This document shows positions 15,161-21,828 of a stretch of DNA of 23,642 nucleotides, in pieces. Within the stretch, counting starts at the first letter, position 1. The number at the start of each line of letters is the position of its first letter. A program made the translations under genes and the position numbers. The notes beneath the pieces are model-generated. The model did no database searches. It was not told the origin of the DNA and saw only the letters and a program-made list of their open reading frames with translations. This DNA is from Actinomycetota bacterium (lineage in GTDB: Bacteria; Actinomycetota; Thermoleophilia; Gaiellales; Gaiellaceae), in NCBI GenBank assembly GCA_005885565.1, contig VAXK01000204.1, forward strand, positions 1-23,642, in the 5' to 3' direction.

Positions 15161-15843
15161 GCGAGCGGATCCTCGTCGTCGACGACGAGCCGGCGATCGT
15201 CGACGCGGTCACGTACGCGCTGCGCGCCTCCGGCTTCGAGGTCGACACCTTCGGCGACGGCGAGTCGGCCCTCGAGGCGGCGCGGGCGAACGGATACGAC
15301 GTCCTCGTCCTCGACGTCCGCCTTCCCGGCCTCTCCGGGCTCGAGATCTGCCGCCGGCTCCGTGACGAGAGCGACGTCCCGATCCTCATCCTGACCGCGA
15401 TGGACGCCGAGGTCGACCGCGTGCTCGGCCTCGAGGCAGGCGCCGACGACTACGTCACGAAGCCGTTCTCCGTCGCCGAGCTCGTGAGCCGCGTGCGCGC
15501 GATCCTGCGCCGCCGCGAGCTCGACCGCGCGTCGAGCGGCGGCGTGCGAAGGGTCGGCTCGCTCGAGCTCGACGTGAACCGGCACGAGGTGCGGATCGAC
15601 GGGAGGACGATCCGGCTGACGCCGTCGGAGTTCCGCCTGCTCGCGTTCCTCGCGCAGGAGCCCGAGCGCGTCTACAGCCGGCGCGAGATCATGCAGCACC
15701 TCTGGGACAGCACGTACGTGGGCGACCAGCGCGCGTGCGACATCCACGTCTCGAACCTCAGGCGGAAGATCGAGGAGACACCGGGCAGGCCGCAGCGGCT
15801 CGTCACCGTGCGCGGCGTCGGCTACAAGCTCCTCGCAGTGTGA
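15157..15843 (+). CDS. OmpR/PhoB-family response regulator
   Basis: A 228-residue regulator. The receiver domain has the acidic pocket (VVDDEP), phospho-acceptor D53 (VLDVRLPG), a conserved Thr in LTAMD, and K102 (VTKPFS). The C-terminal winged helix is of the OmpR type (LTPSEFRLLAFLAQEPERVYSRREIMQHLW, then RACDIHVSNLRRKIE and VRGVGYKL). It will be phosphorylated by the kinase encoded just upstream and bind DNA as a dimer, with targets probably including the following STAS gene or its own operon (inference). It overlaps the kinase gene by 4 bp. Confidence 0.96.
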   Translation: MSERILVVDDEPAIVDAVTYALRASGFEVDTFGDGESALEAARANGYDVLVLDVRLPGLSGLEICRRLRDESDVPILILTAMDAEVDRVLGLEAGADDYVTKPFSVAELVSRVRAILRRRELDRASSGGVRRVGSLELDVNRHEVRIDGRTIRLTPSEFRLLAFLAQEPERVYSRREIMQHLWDSTYVGDQRACDIHVSNLRRKIEETPGRPQRLVTVRGVGYKLLAV

Positions 15844-15888
15844 GCGGATCCCAAGAGAGGCCATAGAGAACTCTTAGGCGAGTCCGGC

Positions 15889-15894
15889 TAGCGT
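15889..15894 (+). promoter_or_regulatory. Candidate -10 box of a leaderless transcript (STAS gene)
   Basis: TAGCGT, then 7 nt, then the ATG at 15902, with no Shine-Dalgarno. It lies in the 58-bp gap after the response regulator gene, suggesting that the STAS-ANTAR pair has its own promoter. Confidence 0.4.
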
Positions 15895-15901
15895 GGCCGC
15901 A

Positions 15902-16273
15902 ATGGCCGTGAACGGAGTCAAGGCGACGACCGCGCAGATCGGAGCCGACGCGTACGTGGTGTCGGTCTCGGGCGAGCTGGACATCGCAACCGCCGACCGG
16001 TTCGCCGAGGAGCTCGAGCGGACCGCCGAGCGGGGCGCGCGGCGCGTGATCGTCGATCTCGTCGGGCTCACGTTCATCGACTCCGTCGCACTCGGGGTCC
16101 TGACGGAGGGTGCGCGGCGACTGCGGGCATCGGGGGGCACGTGCATCGTGGTCTCGCAGGATCCGCGCATCCTCCGCGTCTTCGAGATCACCGGGCTCGA
16201 CCGGATCTTCCGGATCGAGCAGTCGCTGGCGGAAGCGGTCGACGGAGTGATCGATGGCGTCGCACGTCGCTGA
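15902..16273 (+). CDS. STAS-domain protein (anti-sigma factor antagonist type)
   Basis: A 123-residue single STAS domain like SpoIIAA/RsbV. It has the N-terminal beta-sheet (YVVSVSGELDIATADRFAEEL), the conserved phosphorylation loop LVGLTFIDSVALGVL, where the Ser after Asp is the usual kinase target, and the closing helix. Such proteins switch partners: unphosphorylated, they bind an anti-sigma factor and free its sigma factor. No RsbW-type kinase or sigma factor is encoded in the window, so its partner is elsewhere. The start is ATG at 15902; a GTG at 15893 is in frame but overlaps the -10 box. Its end overlaps the ANTAR gene by 20 bp. Confidence 0.92.
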   Translation: MAVNGVKATTAQIGADAYVVSVSGELDIATADRFAEELERTAERGARRVIVDLVGLTFIDSVALGVLTEGARRLRASGGTCIVVSQDPRILRVFEITGLDRIFRIEQSLAEAVDGVIDGVARR

Positions 16274-16553
16274 CAGCCGCGACGGACAGGCCGCCGAGCG
16301 CGCGGAGCGGCTCTCCGAGGTGGTCGTCGCCCTCGCGGACGAGAACGCCAACCTCCAGCGCGCCCTCGAGACGCGCATCGTCATCGAGCAGGCGAAGGGC
16401 GTCTTGGCGGCGCGGCTCGACGTGGACGTCCACGAGGCCTTCCGCGTGCTGCGTCTGGCGGCGCGGAGCAACCGCATCCGGCTCCACGACCTCGCCATGC
16501 GGGTCGTCGAGTCGCGCGAGACGCCGCCGGAGATCGAGCAGCGCGACTACTAG
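16254..16553 (+). CDS. Small stand-alone ANTAR RNA-binding protein
   Basis: A 99-residue protein. After a short coiled-coil segment (ERAERLSEVVVALADENANLQRALE) comes a complete ANTAR domain: LETRIVIEQAKGVLAARLDVDVHEAFRVLRLAARSNRIRLHDLAMRVVES. The pattern of conserved Ile/Ala/Gly and Ala-Arg residues is that of the three-helix domain known to bind paired hexaloop RNA hairpins and to block transcription termination. There is no receiver or GAF domain, so control must come through the coiled coil, a partner or abundance. GGAG at 16244-16247 precedes the ATG by 6 nt, inside the STAS gene; the 20-bp overlap suggests translational coupling to it. Its TAG shares a CTAG with the convergent DUF2339 gene. 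Confidence 0.9.
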   Translation: MASHVADSRDGQAAERAERLSEVVVALADENANLQRALETRIVIEQAKGVLAARLDVDVHEAFRVLRLAARSNRIRLHDLAMRVVESRETPPEIEQRDY

Positions 16554-19348
16554 GCCTGCCGGCTCTCGAGCTGCGCGCTCAGCCGCTGGTAGAAGAAGCC
16601 GCCGAGCAGGAGGACTGCGCCGACGGCGAGGAACGAGAGCGCCCGGGCAACCGAGTTCAGGAACGCGAGGTCGTAGAGGAAGAGCTTCACGAGGCTGATG
16701 CCGAAGAGCGCGAAGCCTCCGAGCCGCAGCACGCGCTGCCGGCGGGTGAGGCCAACGTACAGGAGCGCCAATCCGAGCGCGCCCCAGAAGGCGCTGACGC
16801 CGGTGTGCCCGCGCTGGAAGTTCGTCTGGACGTCGCCACCCGGGGCGAGCTGAAGGAGCTCCAGGATCGCGAGCGAGAGGCCGTAGACGGCGACGACGCC
16901 GGCCGCCCACCCGCTCCAGCTACGCCAGCGCGCATCCCGGAATCGGCACAGGCGCGAGAAGAGCGCCGTCGCCGCGACGACGATCGCCACGCTCCCGATC
17001 CCGCTCGCCGGGTGGGTATGGGCACGCAGGAGCGCGCTCGGCGGCGGCGCCTGCTCGCCGATCGTCCATCCGAAGGCGATAACGAGGTAGCCGAGCGCGG
17101 CAAGCTGGAGACGGAGCTCGTCCACGCGGATGGCGAGCCACGTCAGAGCTGCCGCGCTCGCGCCCCAAGCGAGCGTGCGCCAGTCGCCCGCGACGAGCAC
17201 GGCCTCCGCGCCGGCCGCGACGCCGAGCGCGAGCGCCCAGAGGAGCGTGCCGAGGTCGCGTTGACGCCGGAACGCGCCGGCGGAGAGCGCTCCGTACGCG
17301 GCCGCGAGGCCGAGGAGCGCCAGCCCGAGGAGGTCGATCCCGCCGGCGTGCCCCTCGACGAGCGTCGTGAGCGCCGAGAGCGCGAGGCCGAGCGGGACGA
17401 GGCTGCCGACGACGGCGACGAAGCCGAGCGGCTCGTCGCGCCGGCCGAGGAGCTGGTAGGCGTAGCCGGCGAGGAGGACGCAGGCACCGACGGCGAGGAA
17501 CGACCACGAGCGAAGCGTCGCGTCGAGCTCGCGGGCGTCGTAGAGGCCGAGCTTCAGGATCGTGACGCCGAGCCACGTGAGCCCCGCGAGCGTCACGGGC
17601 CGCTTCGTCCGGCCGAGACCCGCGACGACTGCGGCTAGGCCGACCAGCGCCCACGTGGCGCTGACGGCGACGTGGCCGCGGTCGAACCACGTCTCGACGC
17701 CGCCCGCGCCGAGCTCGAAGAGCTCGAGCACCGCGAGCGAGAGCGCATAGACGCCGAGGACGGCGGCGACGCAGGTGAGCGCGGCACGGACGACCGGCTG
17801 CACCTTCCGGAGCTCCGCGAGCGGCCGCGCGAGGAACGACAGCGCTCCCTCCTCAGGCTCCGGCTCGACCGCCGGCTTCCGCGCGTACCACCCCGCGACC
17901 ACCGCAGCCCCGGCCAGGACGGCGATGCTCGGCGCGCCGTGCCCTGGGTGCCTGTTCGGGTCGAAGAGCCGGTCGAGCCGCGCCTCGAAGGCCAGGGCGT
18001 GGCCGAGCGCGAGCCCGAGGTAGACGAAGGAGGCGAGCTGGAAGCGCGACTCGGCGATCCGCCAGGCAAGCCAGGCGAGCAGCGCACCCTCGACCGCCCA
18101 CGCGTAGGTGAGGCTGGCGCCGGAGAGGAGGTCGGCGACCGCGATCGCGCCGACGGCAAGTCCTGTGACGGCGAGGACGACGCCGAGCTGGCGCGCGTCA
18201 GGGCGGAGGAAGAAGCCGGCGGCGAGCGCTCCGTATGCGAGCGCCGCGATCGCGAGCACGAGGCCTTCCCGGTCGAACCGGCCCCAGCTCCCGTCGAGCA
18301 GCCAGGCGGCCGAGAGGACGGCGAAGCCCGCCGACAGGACGACGAGGTTCGCGGTGAGCGACGCCAGCCGCTCGCGGGCGACACGCAGCTGCCATCCGAG
18401 CGCCGCCGCGACGTAGAGCGCCCAGAAGACCGCGGCGAGGGCGAAGCGGCTCCAGCGGAGGCTGTCGGTATCGAGGACGAGGGCCCCGATCTGCGCCAGG
18501 CTGACCGCGACGGAGACGACGAGGAGCTTCGGCCACTCCTCACGGGCAGCAGTCGCGGCCGCGGCGGCGAAGACGACGGCGACGAAGGCGGTTCCCGTCG
18601 TCGTGAGGCCGCCCTGGAGGATCAGGAACGCCGGCACGGCCATCGCGCCGACGAGCCCGAGCCCGGCCACGATCTCGGACGACCAGACGAGCGACACGGC
18701 GAGCCCGAGCCCTGCGATCCCGGCAGCCGCGAGCAGCGCACCCCAGGTCGGCAGCATGTCGTAGAGCGCCGTCGCCGCAAGCAGCGTGGCGTAGCCGCCG
18801 GCGATCCCGGCGCCCACGGCCGCGAGCGCGGAGTAGAGGGCGCCGTAGCGCCGCTCGAGCACGAGACCGGCCGCGAAGACGAGGAGCGACGCGGCGGCGC
18901 CGAGGCCGACACGCGTCCCGGGCCCGATCCAGCCGCGGTTCACGGCGAGGACGAAGAAGAAGACGACGCCGAGGAGGGTCACGACGCCGCCTGCCCAGGC
19001 GAGCGCCTTCGCGCCGAGGAGGTCGGCGAGCTCGGGGAGACCCACGTCGCGCTCCCAGACGGAGGGCCTGGGCTCTTCCGCCGGGGACCCCACGGCGGGT
19101 GCTGCGAAGGCCGGCTCCTCGAGCGGCTCTGGACGCGTGCCGCGACGCCACTTGCCGCGCTCGTCCTGCCACCACTCCGCCGCGGGCCGCACCGGCGGAC
19201 GCGGCGGGAGCGCCGGCTCGGGCTCGGGTCTCGGCGGGGCGATCCGCGCCGCGTGCGCGAGCGTCCGCAGCTCGTGCAGCTCGCCCTCGAGCCCTCGCAG
19301 CCTGCGTTCGAGGTCGTCGACGCGCGCGAGCAGCTCGTCGGCGCTCAT
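16550..19348 (-). CDS. Giant DUF2339 multi-spanning membrane protein with tandem duplication
   Basis: A 932-residue protein. N-terminal coiled coil (SADELLARVDDLERRLRGLEGELHELRTL), a Pro-rich linker (~36-55), a Trp motif (EWWQDERGKWRRG), then LLGAKALAWAGGVVTLLGVVFFFVLAVNRGWIGP, the signature opening of DUF2339 membrane proteins. Some 25 hydrophobic segments follow. The C-terminal two thirds contain two related units of ~300 residues: LASLTANLVVLSAGFAVLSA...YQLLG (about 18400-17447) and LGFVAVVGSLVPLGLALSAL...YQRLS (about 17446-16580). Their ends are closest: VYxLSLAxLEL, RGHxxVSAxWxxxGLA, KLxLYD and SFLAVGA occur in both. Function is unknown for the family; an envelope role is only a guess. 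It is co-translated with the XRE gene by an ATGA overlap. Confidence 0.9.
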   Translation of the reverse strand: MSADELLARVDDLERRLRGLEGELHELRTLAHAARIAPPRPEPEPALPPRPPVRPAAEWWQDERGKWRRGTRPEPLEEPAFAAPAVGSPAEEPRPSVWERDVGLPELADLLGAKALAWAGGVVTLLGVVFFFVLAVNRGWIGPGTRVGLGAAASLLVFAAGLVLERRYGALYSALAAVGAGIAGGYATLLAATALYDMLPTWGALLAAAGIAGLGLAVSLVWSSEIVAGLGLVGAMAVPAFLILQGGLTTTGTAFVAVVFAAAAATAAREEWPKLLVVSVAVSLAQIGALVLDTDSLRWSRFALAAVFWALYVAAALGWQLRVARERLASLTANLVVLSAGFAVLSAAWLLDGSWGRFDREGLVLAIAALAYGALAAGFFLRPDARQLGVVLAVTGLAVGAIAVADLLSGASLTYAWAVEGALLAWLAWRIAESRFQLASFVYLGLALGHALAFEARLDRLFDPNRHPGHGAPSIAVLAGAAVVAGWYARKPAVEPEPEEGALSFLARPLAELRKVQPVVRAALTCVAAVLGVYALSLAVLELFELGAGGVETWFDRGHVAVSATWALVGLAAVVAGLGRTKRPVTLAGLTWLGVTILKLGLYDARELDATLRSWSFLAVGACVLLAGYAYQLLGRRDEPLGFVAVVGSLVPLGLALSALTTLVEGHAGGIDLLGLALLGLAAAYGALSAGAFRRQRDLGTLLWALALGVAAGAEAVLVAGDWRTLAWGASAAALTWLAIRVDELRLQLAALGYLVIAFGWTIGEQAPPPSALLRAHTHPASGIGSVAIVVAATALFSRLCRFRDARWRSWSGWAAGVVAVYGLSLAILELLQLAPGGDVQTNFQRGHTGVSAFWGALGLALLYVGLTRRQRVLRLGGFALFGISLVKLFLYDLAFLNSVARALSFLAVGAVLLLGGFFYQRLSAQLESRQA
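16580..16888 (-). repeat. Internal protein repeat, C-terminal copy (end of unit 2)
   Basis: Encodes about 103 residues from VYGLSLAILELLQL to YQRL. It aligns with 17447-17752 without large gaps: LSLA.LEL, GG..T.F.RGH..VSA.W, GL.R..R...L.G, KL.LYD, SFLAVGA..LL.G..YQ.L. This is the best-conserved part of a longer tandem duplication inside the DUF2339 protein. Confidence 0.8.
17447..17752 (-). repeat. Internal protein repeat, first copy (end of unit 1)
   Basis: Encodes about 102 residues from VYALSLAVLELFEL to YQLL, the counterpart of 16580-16888. The upstream parts of each unit also match (AYGALAAGFFLRP with AYGALSAGAFRRQ; AWRIAESRFQLASFVYLGLALG with AIRVDELRLQLAALGYLVIAFG), so the unit is roughly 300 residues. 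Confidence 0.8.
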
Positions 19349-19650
19349 GGGGTTTCCGGCTCTCCCCGCTGTCGGAGCTCGACGGTCAGCTCGCAGTCGA
19401 GCGCGTCGGCGATCCTGAGCAGCGTGTCGATGCGCGGCGGCCTCCCGCCCGCCTCGAGCCGGGCGATCGCGGACTGGGTCGTGCCGACGAGCTCGGCGAG
19501 CTCGCGCTGCGAGAGGTTTCGCGCCGTCCGTTGCGCGACGACTTGGTCGGCGATGCGGGCGAAGAACCAGCCGTCGCCCTCGATGCCCGCCAGTCGCGCA
19601 CGGGCCTTCTCGCCGAGGCGTGCGAGCGGGCGGCGTTCCGCGTCAGCCAT
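19345..19650 (-). CDS. XRE-family helix-turn-helix regulator
   Basis: A 101-residue DNA-binding protein with a Cro/CI-type HTH at ~35-92: ADQVVAQRTARNLSQRELAELVGTTQSAIARLEAGGRPPRIDTLLRIADALDCELTVEL. The architecture resembles HigA-type antitoxins, but no RelE/HigB toxin gene is next to it. It stands directly downstream of a consensus-like promoter whose -10 lies in a 20-bp palindrome, the expected operator for such a dimeric repressor, so autoregulation is likely (inference). Its TGA overlaps the ATG of the DUF2339 gene (ATGA), meaning repressor and membrane protein are made together. The start is ATG 19650, which overlaps the end of an 18-codon ORF; no own Shine-Dalgarno is present. Confidence 0.9.
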   Translation of the reverse strand: MADAERRPLARLGEKARARLAGIEGDGWFFARIADQVVAQRTARNLSQRELAELVGTTQSAIARLEAGGRPPRIDTLLRIADALDCELTVELRQRGEPETP

Positions 19651-19699
19651 CGCAGACGTGTTCGACGGTGAGCTCGACGACCCTCGCCACGTATCGCAT
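19643..19699 (-). CDS. Putative 18-residue leader peptide, coupled to the XRE gene
   Basis: ATG at 19699 opens MRYVARVVELTVEHVCDG, whose TGA (19645-19643) lies 5 nt inside the XRE gene, an 8-bp overlap in another frame. The ATG is 10 nt after the -10 box TATAGT, so an mRNA would begin at or just before it: a leaderless ORF. Because the XRE ATG has no Shine-Dalgarno, ribosomes ending here could restart there. It may instead be the remnant of a longer gene, for example a lost toxin. Evidence is positional only. Confidence 0.35.
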   Translation of the reverse strand: MRYVARVVELTVEHVCDG

Positions 19700-19700
19700 A

Positions 19701-19720
19701 CCTGCTATGACTATAGCAGG
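19701..19720 (-). promoter_or_regulatory. Operator-like 20-bp inverted repeat of the XRE-DUF2339 operon
   Basis: CCTGCTATGACTATAGCAGG has two perfect 8-bp arms around a 4-bp GACT spacer. It covers the -10 box and start region of the promoter facing the XRE gene, the place where a repressor would block polymerase. It is an AT-rich island in a GC-rich window. Confidence 0.7.
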
Positions 19721-19737
19721 AACGCTATCGCAGTCAA
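19710..19737 (-). promoter_or_regulatory. Consensus-like promoter of the XRE-DUF2339 operon
   Basis: On the minus strand TTGACT (19737-19732; 5/6), 16 bp, TATAGT (19715-19710; 5/6). This is the best housekeeping-type promoter in the window. The -35 overlaps the TGA of the upstream aminotransferase gene, and the -10 is inside the inverted repeat. Start of transcription would fall near 19700-19703. Confidence 0.65.
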
Positions 19738-20912
19738 GCCAGCAGCCGCCGATTGCGCGCGAGAGCGTCGAGCACTCCGTCGACGTCCTCGACCGAGTTG
19801 TATGCGTGCGGAGAGATCCGCAGGTTGCCGGCCCGCGAGGAGGTGACGATGCCGTCGCGGTCGAGCGCGGCCACCAGGGCCGGCGCGTCGGTGGAAGCGA
19901 CGCAGAGGAGCGCTCCGCGGCGCTCCGGCTCGCGTGGCGTCGCGGCCCGGGCGCCGAGCGCGTCGAGGCCGTCGAGGAGGCGCGTGTGGAGGCCGAGGAC
20001 GTGCTCGCGCGTCTCGGCGATGCCGATCTCCTCCATCAGCTCCATCCCGGCGATGCCGGCGTAGATCGCGGGGATCGGCGGCGTCCCGGACTGGAAGCGG
20101 CTCGCCGTCGGTGCCGGCGAGTAGTCGCGGTGGTCCATGGCGAAGATGTCACGGTCGGCGAACCAGCCGGTCGCGGTGGGCCAGACGCGCTCCACGAGCT
20201 CGCGGCACGCGTAGAAGAACGCGAGACCGGCCGAGCCGAGCAGGTACTTGAGCACGCCCGCAGCGAGGAAGTCGACGTCGAGCTCCCGCACGTCGACGGG
20301 CAGCGAGCCGATCGACTGGTAGGCGTCGAGGAGGACGAGGGCGCCGCGCTCGTGCGCGAGGCGCGTGACCGCCTCGACGTCGAGCTTCGCGCCGTTCCGG
20401 TAGCAGACGTGCGTGATCGAGACGAGCAGCGTGTCGTCGTCGATCGCGCGGTCGAAGTGCTCGAGCGGGATCGTGCCGTCGGCGGCCTCGGGGACGTGGA
20501 CGACGCGCGCGCCTCGCGCTTCCTGCGCGTGCCAGATCTGGCCGATGGTCGGGAACTCCCAGTCGGTGAGCACGACCTTCGAGCGCCGCGCGTAGCGGAG
20601 GCCGGAGGCGAGCCCGCTGACGCCCGCCGAGAGCGACGTCGTGACGGCGACCTCGTCTGGTGCGGCGTTCACGAGGCGCGCGAAGGTGGCGCGCGCGGCC
20701 TCGCCGCGCTCGACCCAGTACTCCCACGGGGCGCCTTTCTCGTCCCAGTCCGCGAGGTACTGCTCGTAGGCGGCACGGACGGCGTCCGAGAGGGCGCCCT
20801 GCGAGCAGCTGTTGACGTAGAGCCGTCGCTCGAAGATCGGGAAGCGGTGGCGGATCCGGTCCGGGAGCGGTGCGGCTGCGAGGGTGCTGTCGGCCGCGGA
20901 ACGAGTGGCCAT
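19734..20912 (-). CDS. Class V PLP-dependent aminotransferase/lyase family protein
   Basis: A 392-residue fold-type I enzyme of the NifS/isopenicillin-N-epimerase-like class V group. Features: the N-terminal FERRLYVNSCSQGALS, phosphate and substrate segments TTSLSAGVSGLASGL, the aspartate in LLDAYQSIGSLPVDVREL, and the Schiff-base lysine K222 in LAAGVLKYLLGSAGLAFFY. The C-terminus has NLRISPHAYNSVEDVDGVLDAL. There is no catalytic Cys loop of a cysteine desulfurase, so an aminotransferase, epimerase or kynureninase-like reaction is more likely. The ATG at 20912 lacks a Shine-Dalgarno; GAGAAT lies 6 nt before it and tandem palindromes 24-46 nt before it. The open frame continues upstream to 21260 but that part overlaps the livF gene and has no coding character. 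Confidence 0.88.
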   Translation of the reverse strand: MATRSAADSTLAAAPLPDRIRHRFPIFERRLYVNSCSQGALSDAVRAAYEQYLADWDEKGAPWEYWVERGEAARATFARLVNAAPDEVAVTTSLSAGVSGLASGLRYARRSKVVLTDWEFPTIGQIWHAQEARGARVVHVPEAADGTIPLEHFDRAIDDDTLLVSITHVCYRNGAKLDVEAVTRLAHERGALVLLDAYQSIGSLPVDVRELDVDFLAAGVLKYLLGSAGLAFFYACRELVERVWPTATGWFADRDIFAMDHRDYSPAPTASRFQSGTPPIPAIYAGIAGMELMEEIGIAETREHVLGLHTRLLDGLDALGARAATPREPERRGALLCVASTDAPALVAALDRDGIVTSSRAGNLRISPHAYNSVEDVDGVLDALARNRRLLA

Positions 20913-20918
20913 GGTCAG

Positions 20919-20924
20919 ATTCTC
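20919..20924 (-). promoter_or_regulatory. Candidate -10 box of a leaderless transcript (class V enzyme)
   Basis: GAGAAT on the minus strand followed by 6 nt (CTGACC) and the ATG at 20912, the same geometry as before the deacetylase gene (GACAAT-N6-ATG). No -35 is recognised. Confidence 0.35.
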
Positions 20925-20935
20925 GCCCAAATCGT

Positions 20936-20958
20936 GGACACGTCCGGCGGACATGTCC
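20936..20958 (-). promoter_or_regulatory. Tandem 10-bp palindromes upstream of the class V enzyme gene
   Basis: GGACACGTCC (20936-20945, one base short of symmetrical) and GGACATGTCC (20949-20958, perfect palindrome) are repeated 13 bp apart, just upstream of the candidate -10. The arrangement suits cooperative binding of a dimeric regulator. The regulator is unknown. Confidence 0.4.
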
Positions 20959-21029
20959 TCCCACCGCAATTCGTCCACCGGCAGCACTTGGAACAAAGCA
21001 GCCGGGCGTCCGAGAGCCATCGCCCGGAA

Positions 21030-21064
21030 AGCCACGTCTTGGTGGCAGCCACCGGGACGTGGCT
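21030..21064 (+). repeat. Dispersed palindromic repeat, copy 3
   Basis: The core GGTGGCAGCCACC at 21041-21053 is framed by perfect 9-bp outer arms AGCCACGTC (21030-21038) and GACGTGGCT (21056-21064), with TT facing GG between them (U-G pairs in RNA). It lies in the 193-bp gap between livF and the class V enzyme gene, 41 bp past the livF stop, so it may end or protect the liv transcript. Confidence 0.65.
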
Positions 21065-21105
21065 CGGCCACGGCCGCCCCGAACAGGGCCGCGGACGGCG
21101 GCTGG

Positions 21106-21828
21106 CTAGCGGCCCAGGTAGGCCTTGCGGAGGTCTTCGTTCGCCAGAAGGGCGGAAGCCTCGTCCGCCAGCACGACTCGGCCCGTCTGGAGGACATAGC
21201 CGCGGTCCGCGATCGAGAGCGAGACATTCGCGTTCTGCTCGACGACCAGCACCGCGACACCCGACTCGTGCACCTGCTTGATGATCTCGAAGTTCCGCTC
21301 GACGAGGATCGGCGCGAGCCCCATCGAGGGCTCGTCCATAAGCAGGAGCTTCGGCTGCGACATGAGTGCCCGGCCCATCGCGACCATCTGCTGCTCGCCG
21401 CCGGAGAGCGTCCCGGCGAGCTGCCGCCGCCGCTCCTGCAACAACGGGAAGAGCGAGTACACCCGCTCGAGGTCCTCCCGTTTCGCGCCGCCCTGGAGGT
21501 ACGCGCCCATCTCGAGGTTCTCCTGGACGGTCATGGGCGCGAAGAGCCGCCGGTTCTCGGGCACGATCGCCATCCCGCGCGCGATGCGGTAGCTCGTCGG
21601 CCGCGTCGTCACGTCCTCACCGTCGAACTCGACGCGCCCGCGGCGCGGCTCGACGATGCCGAGGATCGTCTTCAGCGTCGTCGACTTCCCCGACGCGTTC
21701 CCGCCGAGCAGGCACACGAGCTCGCCCGCGCGCACCTCGAGCGAGACCTGCTGGAGGATGTTGATCTCGCCGTAGTACGTGTCCACGGCGTCGAGCTGGA
21801 GCAGCGAGCCGGCGCCGTTCCCGCTCAC
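21106..21828 (-). CDS. livF: Branched-chain amino acid ABC transporter ATP-binding protein LivF
   Basis: A 240-residue ABC ATPase. Walker A is GGNASGKST, a variation on the usual GxNGAGK. The LivF-typical segments IVPENRRLFAPMTVQENLEMGAY, the signature LSGGEQQMVAMGRALM, Walker B LLLMDEPSMGLAP and the switch histidine replaced by Gln in VVEQNANVS, as is normal for LivF, are all present, with the YVLQTGRVVLAD tail. It energises import of branched-chain amino acids or related compounds (amides, urea and short acids are also carried by this family). GTG start at 21828 overlaps the livG stop (GTGA). Confidence 0.95.
   Translation of the reverse strand: MSGNGAGSLLQLDAVDTYYGEINILQQVSLEVRAGELVCLLGGNASGKSTTLKTILGIVEPRRGRVEFDGEDVTTRPTSYRIARGMAIVPENRRLFAPMTVQENLEMGAYLQGGAKREDLERVYSLFPLLQERRRQLAGTLSGGEQQMVAMGRALMSQPKLLLMDEPSMGLAPILVERNFEIIKQVHESGVAVLVVEQNANVSLSIADRGYVLQTGRVVLADEASALLANEDLRKAYLGR

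Noticed and set aside
15860..15880. Possible terminator between the response regulator and STAS genes (AAGAG...CTCTT)
   Set aside because: Arms of only 4-5 bp, AT-rich and without a T-run; too weak to call.
19345..19740. HigBA-like toxin-antitoxin module
   Set aside because: The XRE protein resembles HigA, but there is no RelE/HigB-like gene beside it; only an 18-codon ORF precedes it.
17672..19846. A 724-codon open frame antisense to the DUF2339 and XRE genes
   Set aside because: Composition is Glu/Arg/Asp/Gly repetition without domains, while the minus strand has a clear membrane protein and HTH.
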